A stretch of 64,000 bases of DNA from Pedobacter punctiformis. Lineage in GTDB: Bacteria; Bacteroidota; Bacteroidia; Sphingobacteriales; Sphingobacteriaceae. Below are positions 55,030-62,755 of the stretch, piece by piece. Location: contig NZ_JAPWGM010000001.1 in assembly GCF_027213715.1 (NCBI RefSeq), positions 992,001-1,056,000 on the forward strand. Reading direction: 5' to 3'. The translations under genes were made by a program, and so were the position numbers. Below the pieces are notes generated by a model, which saw only the letters and a list, made by a program, of their open reading frames with translations, was not told where the DNA came from and made no database searches. The first letter of the stretch is position 1; each line of letters begins with the position of its first letter.

Positions 55030-55611
55030 ATGAAGGCTATTTTTATTCTTGCAGTTTCCATATTTATCCTGTCGGCATGTTGCTGTACGGCTCCTGCTGC
55101 GCCCGAAGAAAAAGCAAAATCACTGATTAAAGAACTCTTTGAGGCACCTAAAAATTATACTTACGGTTATGAAGCGGGCGTATTTGGCAAAATAGACAGT
55201 TCTTATTCTACTTATGCTGGTGATCCCGAATATGCAAAGGTTTACGATAGTATACATAACAACCTTGATAAATTAATCGAAAGTTTTCCAGAGTTAATGA
55301 GCAGGCAGCAAGCATTAATACACGCAAAAAATGTGGAACAGAAAAAACTGGCAAACAAACGGCTTGATGAAATTATAAAGTACCGCGATGAACTATCGAA
55401 GAGAATGGATTTGCCAATGAAAATGCGGGACTCGATTAAAGAAAATTATAAGCCTGTATTTAATGGCTGGAAAATGGAACATCAGTATAAAGCCAATAAT
55501 AGTTTTGGATTTAAAACAGACCGAAAAGATGTATTCTATTTTGATCCGGAATTGACTAAAATTGTTAAGCAGGAAGATATTTCTGATTTAAAAAAAGACG
55601 GTTTACCTTAA
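55030..55611 (+). CDS. Helical lipoprotein, unknown function
   Basis: 193 residues with a lipoprotein signal (hydrophobic 4-15, ILSACCCTAPAAP; the lipidated cysteine is most likely Cys17, followed by two more). The mature part is mainly charged helix (QQALIHAKNVEQKKLANKR, LDEIIKYRDELSKRMDLPMK), with a beta ending VFYFDPELTKIVKQED. The three consecutive cysteines are unusual. No family is recognised. It may share the transcript of the M61-M28 pair, 49 bp upstream, but this is not certain. It converges on an unknown gene 24 bp away. Confidence 0.65.
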   Translation: MKAIFILAVSIFILSACCCTAPAAPEEKAKSLIKELFEAPKNYTYGYEAGVFGKIDSSYSTYAGDPEYAKVYDSIHNNLDKLIESFPELMSRQQALIHAKNVEQKKLANKRLDEIIKYRDELSKRMDLPMKMRDSIKENYKPVFNGWKMEHQYKANNSFGFKTDRKDVFYFDPELTKIVKQEDISDLKKDGLP

Positions 55612-55635
55612 TAAACCTTCGGTTGCCTAAATTGA

Positions 55636-56187
55636 TTATTGTACCGGGTTATCGCGGTTGAGGTGATAGTTGTACGACCAGAACATTCGCAGGTTGATAA
55701 AATGAGTAACTGTTAACACCAGGGTTGTACTAAAAGGGAGTTCCTCAAACACTTTTGAAGAAGAAATGGTATAAGTGTAATTTTTGCCAGCTGTTTCTGT
55801 CCACCAGCAGGGTACTGCATTTATTTCTAACAAATGCTGCTCCTTTTCGTCAGATAAGTGGAAGGATATCGTGGCGTAACCCTCAGCCATGTAAAGTGTA
55901 AATTCACGTTCTATACCCTCTTCAATAACTCTAAAAGCTGTTTTTCCTCCGTTTTGAAATTTATATTCCAATACAGTTTCTTCTCTTCTTTTTAACGGAG
56001 ACCATCCTAAAAGATTTCTTTCAAAATAATAGGTGGTTTTGTTGGGCAAATCGATTAACGGAGCATAATCTGCACCAACATTGGAGGTATTAAAAGGTTG
56101 CTTATACACTAAAACGCCGATCTCCTTATCTTCAGCGGTTATGCAGAAGTATCTTCCATTCTTTTGTTCCGTTTTGTAAGTGGCCAT
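55636..56187 (-). CDS. Uncharacterised beta-rich protein
   Basis: 183 residues without signal peptide. Almost entirely predicted strand: YFCITAEDKEIGVLVYKQPF, NKTTYYFERNLLGWSPLKRR, GYATISFHLSDEKEQHLLEI, with an aromatic C-terminus (FWSYNYHLNRDNPV). The repeated strand pattern is reminiscent of tubby-like/LURP barrels, but this is a weak resemblance. It is the last gene of the minus-strand thiamine region, 32 bp after a GNAT acetyltransferase gene, so it is probably co-transcribed with it; no thiamine-related function is implied. Confidence 0.6.
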   Translation of the reverse strand: MATYKTEQKNGRYFCITAEDKEIGVLVYKQPFNTSNVGADYAPLIDLPNKTTYYFERNLLGWSPLKRREETVLEYKFQNGGKTAFRVIEEGIEREFTLYMAEGYATISFHLSDEKEQHLLEINAVPCWWTETAGKNYTYTISSSKVFEELPFSTTLVLTVTHFINLRMFWSYNYHLNRDNPVQ

Positions 56188-56219
56188 TTATATTGTTTTA
56201 AAGCCAAAGCCCTCTAAAA

Positions 56220-56717
56220 TTACTGAATTTGGTATTCCATCACATAATCATCCATTACATAGCCATTACCAATATCAATTGTAACCGGTTCTTTAATGTT
56301 GAATCCGGCTTTTAAATAAAAATCTTTAGCCTTGTTGTATTTATTAACGTTAAGCTGCAAAGCACTGCCCCCGGCATCTTTAACCTGATTAAGGACTTCG
56401 TTCATTAAAATTTTGCCAACACCTTTGCCATGTGCACCTGGCAATACATAAAGTTTATGCAATTTATAAACCCGGTTTTCATGGTCCGAAATGGAGTACC
56501 CCGCAAAACCATATTGAAATTCATCTTCCTCAGCAATCAAAAAAATATGGCCTTCCATTAATTGTTTAAGCAATTCGCCCCTGCTGTACATTTTGTCCAG
56601 CATATAATCAATCTGAGCCTGCCCGATAATTTCGAGGTAAGTAGAAGGCCATGTTTCCTTTGCAATCATTCTGATCAGCTCAATATCTTCTTCTTTGGCT
56701 TTTCTAAGTGTTATCAT
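56220..56717 (-). CDS. GNAT family N-acetyltransferase
   Basis: 165 residues covering a full GNAT domain: ITLRKAKEEDIELIRMIAKE at the start, LHKLYVLPGAHGKGVGKILM with the acetyl-CoA pyrophosphate loop (Q/R-x-x-G-x-G/A form, here HGKGVG), and LQLNVNKYNKAKDFYLKAGF in the last helix. It transfers acetyl from acetyl-CoA to an amine; the acceptor is unknown. Its ATG overlaps the stop of the thiamine-pyrophosphokinase-like gene as ATGA (56714-56717), so the two are translationally coupled. Confidence 0.92.
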   Translation of the reverse strand: MITLRKAKEEDIELIRMIAKETWPSTYLEIIGQAQIDYMLDKMYSRGELLKQLMEGHIFLIAEEDEFQYGFAGYSISDHENRVYKLHKLYVLPGAHGKGVGKILMNEVLNQVKDAGGSALQLNVNKYNKAKDFYLKAGFNIKEPVTIDIGNGYVMDDYVMEYQIQ

Positions 56718-57274
56718 ATTTGTTCGCTGATAAAAATAGGTTCTCCTGAAAAACTAAAATCTATAAAGCCATCTTTAACAACGGTAAATAAACCCGTTTC
56801 ATTTTGTAAAAGATTACTTACTTCAATATAAGAATTGCCATGAATGTTGAACAGAGTTCCTGCCGGTTTCCAAACGGAAAAACCGCTTTTTACCGCATAA
56901 AATTTTTCTGTAGCGGTAAATACCACTAAGTTTATACTATTGTTAAATCCGGCAAATCTTTCTAAATCAAATTTATCGGTAATTACATTTACTGCCGGAT
57001 ATTTTTCTTCAACTAGGTAATTTACCGCAACCATGAGCGCATCAACAGGGCCCTGAATAATTTTAGTGTTTTCCTGTGGGTCAATTTCTGCCGCATTAAC
57101 AACCACATCAACCTTTAAGCCTAAAGAAATAATTTTGTCGTAATTGCTGTAATTAACCAATAATGTAGGGCTCCACTCTAAAAGCTGACCCAGATTTTCT
57201 TCGTTAAAATCGCCAAGTTCATCAATATATAATGCAGGCTCTTGCTTTTCTTTTACAATATGGTGTGAAGACAT
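56714..57274 (-). CDS. Thiamine pyrophosphokinase-like protein (divergent)
   Basis: 186 residues from ATG 57274; the open frame to TTG 57301 adds nothing family-like. The order of strands and the blocks LLEWSPTLLVNYSNYDKIIS, LGLKVDVVVNAAEID and IIQGPVDALMVAVNYLVE, and the late SVWKPAGTLFNIHG and FTVVKDGFIDFSFSGEP, follow the thiamine pyrophosphokinase plan used by Bacteroidota. However, the usual GDFDS-type metal motif is not present. Association with a thiamine receptor, TPP riboswitch and ThiE supports the call, but activity may have changed. It follows the DoxX-like gene by 61 bp and overlaps the GNAT gene by 4 bp. Confidence 0.5.
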   Translation of the reverse strand: MSSHHIVKEKQEPALYIDELGDFNEENLGQLLEWSPTLLVNYSNYDKIISLGLKVDVVVNAAEIDPQENTKIIQGPVDALMVAVNYLVEEKYPAVNVITDKFDLERFAGFNNSINLVVFTATEKFYAVKSGFSVWKPAGTLFNIHGNSYIEVSNLLQNETGLFTVVKDGFIDFSFSGEPIFISEQI

Positions 57275-57335
57275 GTAGCGAAGATAAAAAAAATGAAGCA
57301 AGTAGTGATGTTTGGAGATCAGAACAAAAATGCGG

Positions 57336-58631
57336 TTACCTGTTATATGGATGTTCGTTAATCCAATGAAACCCCCGGTTTATGAGTCTGAAATTCTTTA
57401 AATCATACTTTTTAAAGGTAATGGATAATGAATCTTTATCTTTCGATCCGGATAAAATTAATTTATTCCGGTCATCAGCATTGTATTTAAACTTATATTG
57501 AGTTGGCACTCCTTTTCTTGGTCCCATTCCAATTTCTTTGGTTTCCGGATCTAATTTAAAGCTAAAAAATACGTTGCTGTCATTCATTAATTTTACGCTT
57601 ACAAAATCTGAATTTTCTATAACCAGCCGTTTCCATCTTTCGTTATCTGTTGTTAAGGGCAGAAGCTCTTTTCCATTTAATTTGTAGCTTTCTACATTAT
57701 AAACGCCATATAAAGCTGGTTTAGGAGCAAGAGCACCATACCGGTATTGTGAAGACCAAGCGTTGCTTAAGGTAAATCCGATGGTGGAAACAATAAATAA
57801 ATATTTTAAGGAGGTTACAGTAATATTTTGCCACCTCTTTTTAAAAACCGGGGCCTGGGGTTTAATTAGTTGCTGTGGAGTATTGCTAAAGAAAAACCGA
57901 TAAATGGTTAAAAAATAGGGTGCCAGAATAAAAAGACACATGAAGACCAAAGCCGTTGATAATATTTTAACGGGAACATCGAAAAAATAGTTCATGGCCA
58001 TTACGTGTACACTCGCCGCTAAGGATAAGAATGCGCCCGCAACCATAGTTTTTCTGAAAAGAAGCAGTACCGATGAAATTTCAATAATCCCCATAAAGAT
58101 GTTGTATCCTTTGGAAAGCCCCAAAAATGTCCAGGCTAAACCCATTGGTGATGCTTCTCCGAAGGGTTGAAGAAGACGGCTTAAATAAGGATCAGGAAAT
58201 TGAAGTTTAATTACTTTAATCGAGCCGTATAAAATAAGTGTAAAAGCAACATAAAAACGTATAAACACAATTAACCAATAGTATAACTTATTATAGTTTT
58301 TTCGGCTCCGGTCTAATATTGACCATAAAAAACATCCGGCGAGCGAAACCATAAAAAAGAATAATAGGGAAATATAATCATAGGAGGTATCGCCACTTCC
58401 ATTGGTGAAAATGGTAAAATCATACTCGTATTTTAACACATTGGCTGAAAACCATGGAATAAATTGACGGAGCAAGTGGCTGGGGTAAGAAAAAAGCAGG
58501 CGAAAAAAATAAAAGGCTCCATTATTATTGAAAATGATAAACAGAGAAAAGAGGATAAAGAAAAACTGAAATGAAATCTTTTTAAGAAGGCTCCAGTTCG
58601 AATCGTTTTGAGAAAAAGAGAGGTCGGGCAT
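57336..58631 (-). CDS. DoxX-like membrane protein with C-terminal soluble domain
   Basis: 431 residues. About seven hydrophobic segments (FQFFFILFSLFIIFNN, SLLFFFMVSLAGCFLWSIL, YYWLIVFIRFYVAFTLILYG, GYNIFMGIIEISSVLLLF and others) resemble DoxX/HTTM proteins. FLGLSKGYNIFMGIIE and GAFLSLAASVHVMAMNYF are the DoxX-like blocks. Then a soluble C-terminal domain of about 120 residues starts after LKYLFIVSTIGFTL, with PALYGVYNVESYKLNGKE and IEMG-type strands. Function unknown. It lies inside the thiamine-salvage region with its own -7 box and a 12-nt leader, between the ThiE-like and the TPK-like genes. Confidence 0.7.
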   Translation of the reverse strand: MPDLSFSQNDSNWSLLKKISFQFFFILFSLFIIFNNNGAFYFFRLLFSYPSHLLRQFIPWFSANVLKYEYDFTIFTNGSGDTSYDYISLLFFFMVSLAGCFLWSILDRSRKNYNKLYYWLIVFIRFYVAFTLILYGSIKVIKLQFPDPYLSRLLQPFGEASPMGLAWTFLGLSKGYNIFMGIIEISSVLLLFRKTMVAGAFLSLAASVHVMAMNYFFDVPVKILSTALVFMCLFILAPYFLTIYRFFFSNTPQQLIKPQAPVFKKRWQNITVTSLKYLFIVSTIGFTLSNAWSSQYRYGALAPKPALYGVYNVESYKLNGKELLPLTTDNERWKRLVIENSDFVSVKLMNDSNVFFSFKLDPETKEIGMGPRKGVPTQYKFKYNADDRNKLILSGSKDKDSLSITFKKYDLKNFRLINRGFHWINEHPYNR

Positions 58632-58649
58632 TTTGGTTGGGTTTTAAAC

Positions 58650-58657
58650 CAAATCTA
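58650..58657 (-). promoter_or_regulatory. -7 promoter box for the DoxX-like gene
   Basis: Minus-strand TAGATTTG matches TAnnTTTG exactly. The predicted leader is about 12 nt. This suggests that the DoxX-TPK-GNAT genes can be transcribed independently of the riboswitch. Confidence 0.5.
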
Positions 58658-58706
58658 AAAAATATATCTTCATCAACAAACTGAAAACGAATGGATTTAG
58701 CTTCCT

Positions 58707-59339
58707 TTATGCTTTAACAGCCATATAGAATTCCTGATAAGCTTCTTCAAAATTATCAGCAAAATTTAGAGCTCCGGATGCCGCAATACCGTAAATTCCG
58801 GTCTGCATTAAAACTTCAACATTATTTAAAGTTATGCCACCAACGGCTAAAATGGGCATTTGAATATCGTTTGCTTTAAGTTTTATTATAGCATCGGTAT
58901 AATCATTTAAACTTAAAACAGGCAAATTGTTTGGTTTTGTTTGTGTGGTTGCAAAGGGGCCAAATCCGGTATAATCTGCACTTTCGTTTGCCAGCCTGAT
59001 CAGGTTTTCTATTGTGTTGGCCGAACCACCCAAAGTAATGTCATCACCAACCATTTTTCTAATGGCTAGAAAGTCTGCATCCATATTCTCGATATGAAAA
59101 CCCTGAATATCGGCTTTGCCATTTAAATGAACATGGTTTGTTACAATTAGAGTTGTGCCCCAATCGTCGCAAATTTCTGCAATAACATTAATATCACTTA
59201 AAAGCTCATCATCATTTTTACTTAAACAACGGTATTGAATCCATTTTGCACCCGCTTCGCAGGCCTTTTGAACTTGTTCAATATGACTTAAATGAGGAAT
59301 ATCGTGTGTGATGTATTGAAACTTTTCTATGTATTTCAT
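58707..59339 (-). CDS. Thiamine phosphate synthase-like protein (ThiE, divergent)
   Basis: 210 residues, normal for ThiE/TenI. Barrel motifs: Q35-Y-R37 (WIQYRCLSK), LIVTNHVHL at 64-72, Asp87 in HIENMD, Ser106 in LGGSANT, GFGPFATTQTKP with T134-K135, and PILAVGGITLNN. Compared with the canonical enzyme, the position of Lys61 (Bacillus numbering) is replaced and the Asn-Asp pair that binds pyrimidine and magnesium reads Thr-Asn (67-68); the second metal-ligand Asp remains. It would join the thiazole phosphate and HMP-PP parts of thiamine, or have a salvage variant role. It lies downstream of the TPP-controlled receptor, after an inverted repeat. Confidence 0.7.
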   Translation of the reverse strand: MKYIEKFQYITHDIPHLSHIEQVQKACEAGAKWIQYRCLSKNDDELLSDINVIAEICDDWGTTLIVTNHVHLNGKADIQGFHIENMDADFLAIRKMVGDDITLGGSANTIENLIRLANESADYTGFGPFATTQTKPNNLPVLSLNDYTDAIIKLKANDIQMPILAVGGITLNNVEVLMQTGIYGIAASGALNFADNFEEAYQEFYMAVKA

Positions 59340-59375
59340 GCTGCGGAATTAATCAGATGGCCAAGATAAACAAAA

Positions 59376-59462
59376 TCGTCATCGCAGAACAAGAAGCAAC
59401 CTTATAACCTTACAGTTTTAAAGACTGCTACGTTAAGATTGCTCAATAGGCTGCGATGACGA
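59376..59462. repeat. Long inverted repeat (REP-like) between TBDR and ThiE genes
   Basis: TCGTCATCGCAG (59376-59387) and its perfect complement (59451-59462) bound an 87-bp element; inside, AGCAACCTT and AAGATTGCT form a second, imperfect inverted pair. The arms resemble the dispersed TCGTCATTGCGAGG..GAAGCAATC intergenic repeats known in Bacteroidota genomes. It could attenuate transcription from the receptor into the ThiE gene. Confidence 0.6.
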
Positions 59463-59481
59463 CAAAACGGATTGTTTTTTC

Positions 59482-61926
59482 TTAAAACTTTACGTTTAAG
59501 CTTAATAAAAAGTTTGTTCCGGCCTGAGGGAAATAAAAGTTTTCTGTTGTTAGCGCACCTCCTGATATATATCCGTAAGTGTAACCGTTGCTTTCGTATT
59601 TCTTATTTAAAAGGTTATTAACCAATAAACCGAGATTAACATTTTTAACGCCATTAAACTTAAAGTCGTAACCCAAACGGGCATTATTAACCCAGTAACC
59701 TTTTAGTCTGCGCTCCTCATTTTGAGTATTATCTAAATATTGTTTGCCTACATATTTACTTTGAAGGGCAATTGCAAAACCGGTGACAGGTTTATAAACC
59801 AACTCCCCAAAAATAACCTGGTTAGGAGAAAAAGATATGTTAGTGGTGCTGTAAGTATTAACTTTTTGTACTCCGGTATCGTAATCTTCAATGTATTCGG
59901 TATAGTTTTTAATTTTATTTCTGCTGAAAGCTGCATTTGCATTTAAAATAAATTGCGGACTAATAATGTAAGAACCATCTATTTCTATCCCCATGCGGTA
60001 ACTTTTATCAACGTTTTGGCGGAAATTGCCCCCAACATCATTAATCTTACCGGTAAAAACCAACTGATCTTTATAAAACATACCGTAGGCATTTGCGCCC
60101 ACATTAAACAACTTATTTTTAAAGCGGTAACCAAATTCTACATCGTTTAATGTTTCAGGTTTAGGGAAGGCGCCGGCGATTGCATCCGTATAATCGTTTC
60201 TGTTAGGCTCTTTGTTGGCCACACTGAATGAAGCATATAAATTGCTCTGAGGATTAATAAAATAAGTGGCGCCTATTTTTGGATTAAAGAAATTTAACTG
60301 ATCTTTTATAGATAGCGTATTTAGTTTGTTCTCTGTTCCGTCAATAGTGTAATAAATACGGCGGTATTGTAAATCTGCAAAAATGCTTAATTGCTCAACA
60401 GGGCTGTAATTTGCTTTTGCATAAATATTAAAATCGGTTTTAAAACCATCGTTGTCGTAATAATGGCGATCATTGCTGCCATTTGATGCATACTGCGACC
60501 AGATAACCTGACCGAAATGGGCTCCTTTATATTCATTATAAGCGCCACCTAACGTAAAGTTAAGATTTTTCTCTGGTACATAATTTAAGGCATAAGTAAC
60601 GCCATAAAAATCATTATCCAACCAGCGGCGACGGATTAAGTCTGTTTTCGAAATGGTGGTTGTACCAGCAACAACATTGTTTAAGCCATAAGCCGAAAAT
60701 TTTTGGCCTGTTTTATACTCTTCGTAATAACCTTTTCCCTGCGTGTAATGCAGGGCCCCGTTAAAAGATAAAGTGCTGGAAATTTGGCGGGCATAAAGCA
60801 ACTGATAATGATTTTGGGCATAATTATCCGTCTGATCGTTATAGGTAAAGGCATTATAAGTTCTGCCAGAATTAAGCAGGTTCGCTGCATCGGCCGCATT
60901 AAGCTCGTTCCGGGCAATATAGGCATTCATACCTGCAACATCGTTATTCAATCTCGATTCAGGAATGCCGTTCCACGATTGATACGTTTTTTCGTTGCCG
61001 GCGAATACATTTACACGCAATAAATCTTTTTCGCCTTTGTAAGCACCGGACAGATAAAAAGATTTTAACAGAGAAGAGCCCCTATCAACATAACCATCGG
61101 AACTGATTCTGGATAAGCGGCCGTCGAAACTAAATTTATTATTAATTAATCCCGTTCCAACTTTAACCGTATTTTTCCAGGTGTTAAAGCTTCCGAAGGT
61201 GTTGTTAGATTCGGCATAAGGCTCCGCTTCTCCTGAGGCTGTCTGGATATTTAAGCTTCCGCCAAAAGCACCTGCTCCGTTAGTTGAAGTACCTACACCA
61301 CGCTGAATTTGAATGTTATCAACAGAGGAAGCAAAATCGGGCATGTTTACATAAAAAGTACCCTGACTTTCGCTGTCGTTAATTGGAATTCCATTAACCG
61401 TTACATTTATACGGCTGTTGTCCGTTCCACGGATGCTGATGCCTGTATAGCCAACGCCCGCACCGGCATCAGAGTTAACCACAACACCAGGTGTGTTTTG
61501 TAAGATAAAAGGTAAATCCTGGCCAAAGTTATTTTGCTGAATTTCTTCTTTATTCAGGTTTTTATAGGTTGTTGCAGATTTTTCTGTAGCTCTGGTTGCA
61601 CGAACAATAACTTCTTCTGTAAGAAATGTTGAAATATTCAGGCTAAAATTTACAGTGTTGTTACCCGAAAATTCAATTGTTTTTTCTTCTGTTTGATAAC
61701 CTACATAACTGGCTACAATTACAACTTTACCCGCAGATAAATTGCCAAGGGTATAATTACCACTGGCATCGCTTAATACCGCAGTTTTTTTATTCTTTAA
61801 TTTAATGGTTGCTCCCGAAAGCGGTTTCTGATTATTATCGGTTATTTTTCCGCTAATGGTAATTTGAGCCATTGCAAAATAGGGCAACAGCATGGCAAGA
61901 ACTGCCAGTAAACTTAACTTTTTCAA
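59482..61926 (-). CDS. TonB-dependent receptor, TPP-riboswitch controlled (thiamine uptake)
   Basis: 814 residues starting at TTG (61926-61924); no ATG is possible in frame upstream. Signal peptide 1-20 (ending AMAQ); carboxypeptidase-regulatory-like domain about 22-105 (ITISGKITDNNQKPLSGATI). The TonB plug (about 120-230) has LPFILQNTPGVVVNSDAGAG, ISIRGTDNSRINVTVNGIPI and GVGTSTNGAGAFGGSLNIQT. The barrel ends LSLNVKF with terminal phenylalanine. TBDRs behind a TPP riboswitch carry thiamine or its phosphates across the outer membrane, so that is the inferred ligand. It is first in the riboswitch-led transcript and precedes the inverted repeat and ThiE-like gene. Confidence 0.92.
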   Translation of the reverse strand: MKKLSLLAVLAMLLPYFAMAQITISGKITDNNQKPLSGATIKLKNKKTAVLSDASGNYTLGNLSAGKVVIVASYVGYQTEEKTIEFSGNNTVNFSLNISTFLTEEVIVRATRATEKSATTYKNLNKEEIQQNNFGQDLPFILQNTPGVVVNSDAGAGVGYTGISIRGTDNSRINVTVNGIPINDSESQGTFYVNMPDFASSVDNIQIQRGVGTSTNGAGAFGGSLNIQTASGEAEPYAESNNTFGSFNTWKNTVKVGTGLINNKFSFDGRLSRISSDGYVDRGSSLLKSFYLSGAYKGEKDLLRVNVFAGNEKTYQSWNGIPESRLNNDVAGMNAYIARNELNAADAANLLNSGRTYNAFTYNDQTDNYAQNHYQLLYARQISSTLSFNGALHYTQGKGYYEEYKTGQKFSAYGLNNVVAGTTTISKTDLIRRRWLDNDFYGVTYALNYVPEKNLNFTLGGAYNEYKGAHFGQVIWSQYASNGSNDRHYYDNDGFKTDFNIYAKANYSPVEQLSIFADLQYRRIYYTIDGTENKLNTLSIKDQLNFFNPKIGATYFINPQSNLYASFSVANKEPNRNDYTDAIAGAFPKPETLNDVEFGYRFKNKLFNVGANAYGMFYKDQLVFTGKINDVGGNFRQNVDKSYRMGIEIDGSYIISPQFILNANAAFSRNKIKNYTEYIEDYDTGVQKVNTYSTTNISFSPNQVIFGELVYKPVTGFAIALQSKYVGKQYLDNTQNEERRLKGYWVNNARLGYDFKFNGVKNVNLGLLVNNLLNKKYESNGYTYGYISGGALTTENFYFPQAGTNFLLSLNVKF

Positions 61927-61993
61927 TTTTTTGCTTTTTAGTAAAACCCGTCGTAAGTAGGGGTACTCCCGACTTTAGTTAAACTCCATAACT

Positions 61994-62178
61994 CCAATCC
62001 CTACGCCGGCATTACCCGGATCAGGTGCATTTAAGGTTTAGAGTATGAGGGTTAAGGTTTATGGCTTTGCGTGTCGCATAACCTTTTACCTTCGCCTTTT
62101 ACCTTTCACCATAAAATGGGTATGTTCTCAGCCTGTTTTTGTGTTTTATAAAAAAACAAGGCACCCCTTTTGATTTGG
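61994..62178 (-). promoter_or_regulatory. TPP riboswitch (THI element) with 90-nt insertion
   Basis: On the minus strand: P1 CCAAATC with GATTGG, AGGGGTGCC with ATACCC for P2, a P3 formed by GCCTTGTTTTT and AAAAACAGGC, the pyrimidine-binding GGCTGAGA (62133-62126), then CACCTGATCCGGGTAATGCC followed by GGCGTAGGGA (62027-61998). All conserved THI-box bases are present. Between ACCC and CACCTGAT (62117-62028) lie 90 nt, where a few are usual. Downstream, CCCCTAC (61963-61957) can pair with GTAGGG of the aptamer 3' end, a likely switch. Senses thiamine pyrophosphate and represses the receptor gene. Confidence 0.96.
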
Positions 62179-62186
62179 CAAATGTA
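62179..62186 (-). promoter_or_regulatory. -7 promoter box for the TPP riboswitch transcript
   Basis: Minus-strand TACATTTG matches TAnnTTTG exactly. The predicted start near 62172 places the 5' end at the P1 strand of the aptamer, as expected for a riboswitch leader. Confidence 0.6.
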
Positions 62187-62212
62187 GAAAAATATTTAAA
62201 ATCTACGCTTAA

Positions 62213-62755
62213 TTATTTTGCGGCTGATTGATTTAAGAAAGTATCAACAGCATGTATTGCATTTTCGAACCTTTCTTCCCCTGCTCCGCCAATTACTTTA
62301 TAGTTTGCATTAAGAGCGTTAAGTTCCTTATGCCAAACTTCCATAAAATATTCCCGTTGATTTGGGAAATCCCGCAAAGGATCGTCCTGCCAGGGTAAAT
62401 CGATATCCATTAAAAGATATAAATCATAAGGCCGTTCAGGCAAAGCATCCAAAACAATTTGAGGCGTTTCGCCCAATACCTCATCACTCCAAATTTTAAC
62501 TGTAATAAAAGTGGTGTCGCAAATAATAAAATCTTTAGCGTTGGTTACTAAAACGGCATCTTCCAGCGCAACCTGTCCGTAATACATATTTACCTCGTCC
62601 TGTAACGTGTAAGGGCCGACCAAAGTTTCGCAATAATAACGTGCATATTCAGGCACCCATGCTACCTTATAGTGTTTAGCTAAAAACTGAGACATGGTTG
62701 ACTTGCCCGTACTTTCAGGGCCTACAATGGCGATTTTTTTAATTGCTTTGTTCAC
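62213..62755 (-). CDS. NadR-type P-loop kinase (AAA_28 family)
   Basis: 180 residues. P-loop GPESTGKST (12-20), then WVPEYARYY, FIICDTTFITVKIWSDEV and LYLLMDIDLPWQDDPLRDFP, the blocks shared by the ribosylnicotinamide-kinase half of NadR. The adenylyltransferase half is missing, so it is a stand-alone kinase. It would phosphorylate a vitamin-like substrate taken up by the PnuC-family transporter; whether that is nicotinamide riboside or a thiamine-related compound is unresolved. Its start overlaps the end of pnuC by 17 bp (62739-62755). It ends about 27 bp before the riboswitch promoter box. Confidence 0.88.
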   Translation of the reverse strand: MNKAIKKIAIVGPESTGKSTMSQFLAKHYKVAWVPEYARYYCETLVGPYTLQDEVNMYYGQVALEDAVLVTNAKDFIICDTTFITVKIWSDEVLGETPQIVLDALPERPYDLYLLMDIDLPWQDDPLRDFPNQREYFMEVWHKELNALNANYKVIGGAGEERFENAIHAVDTFLNQSAAK

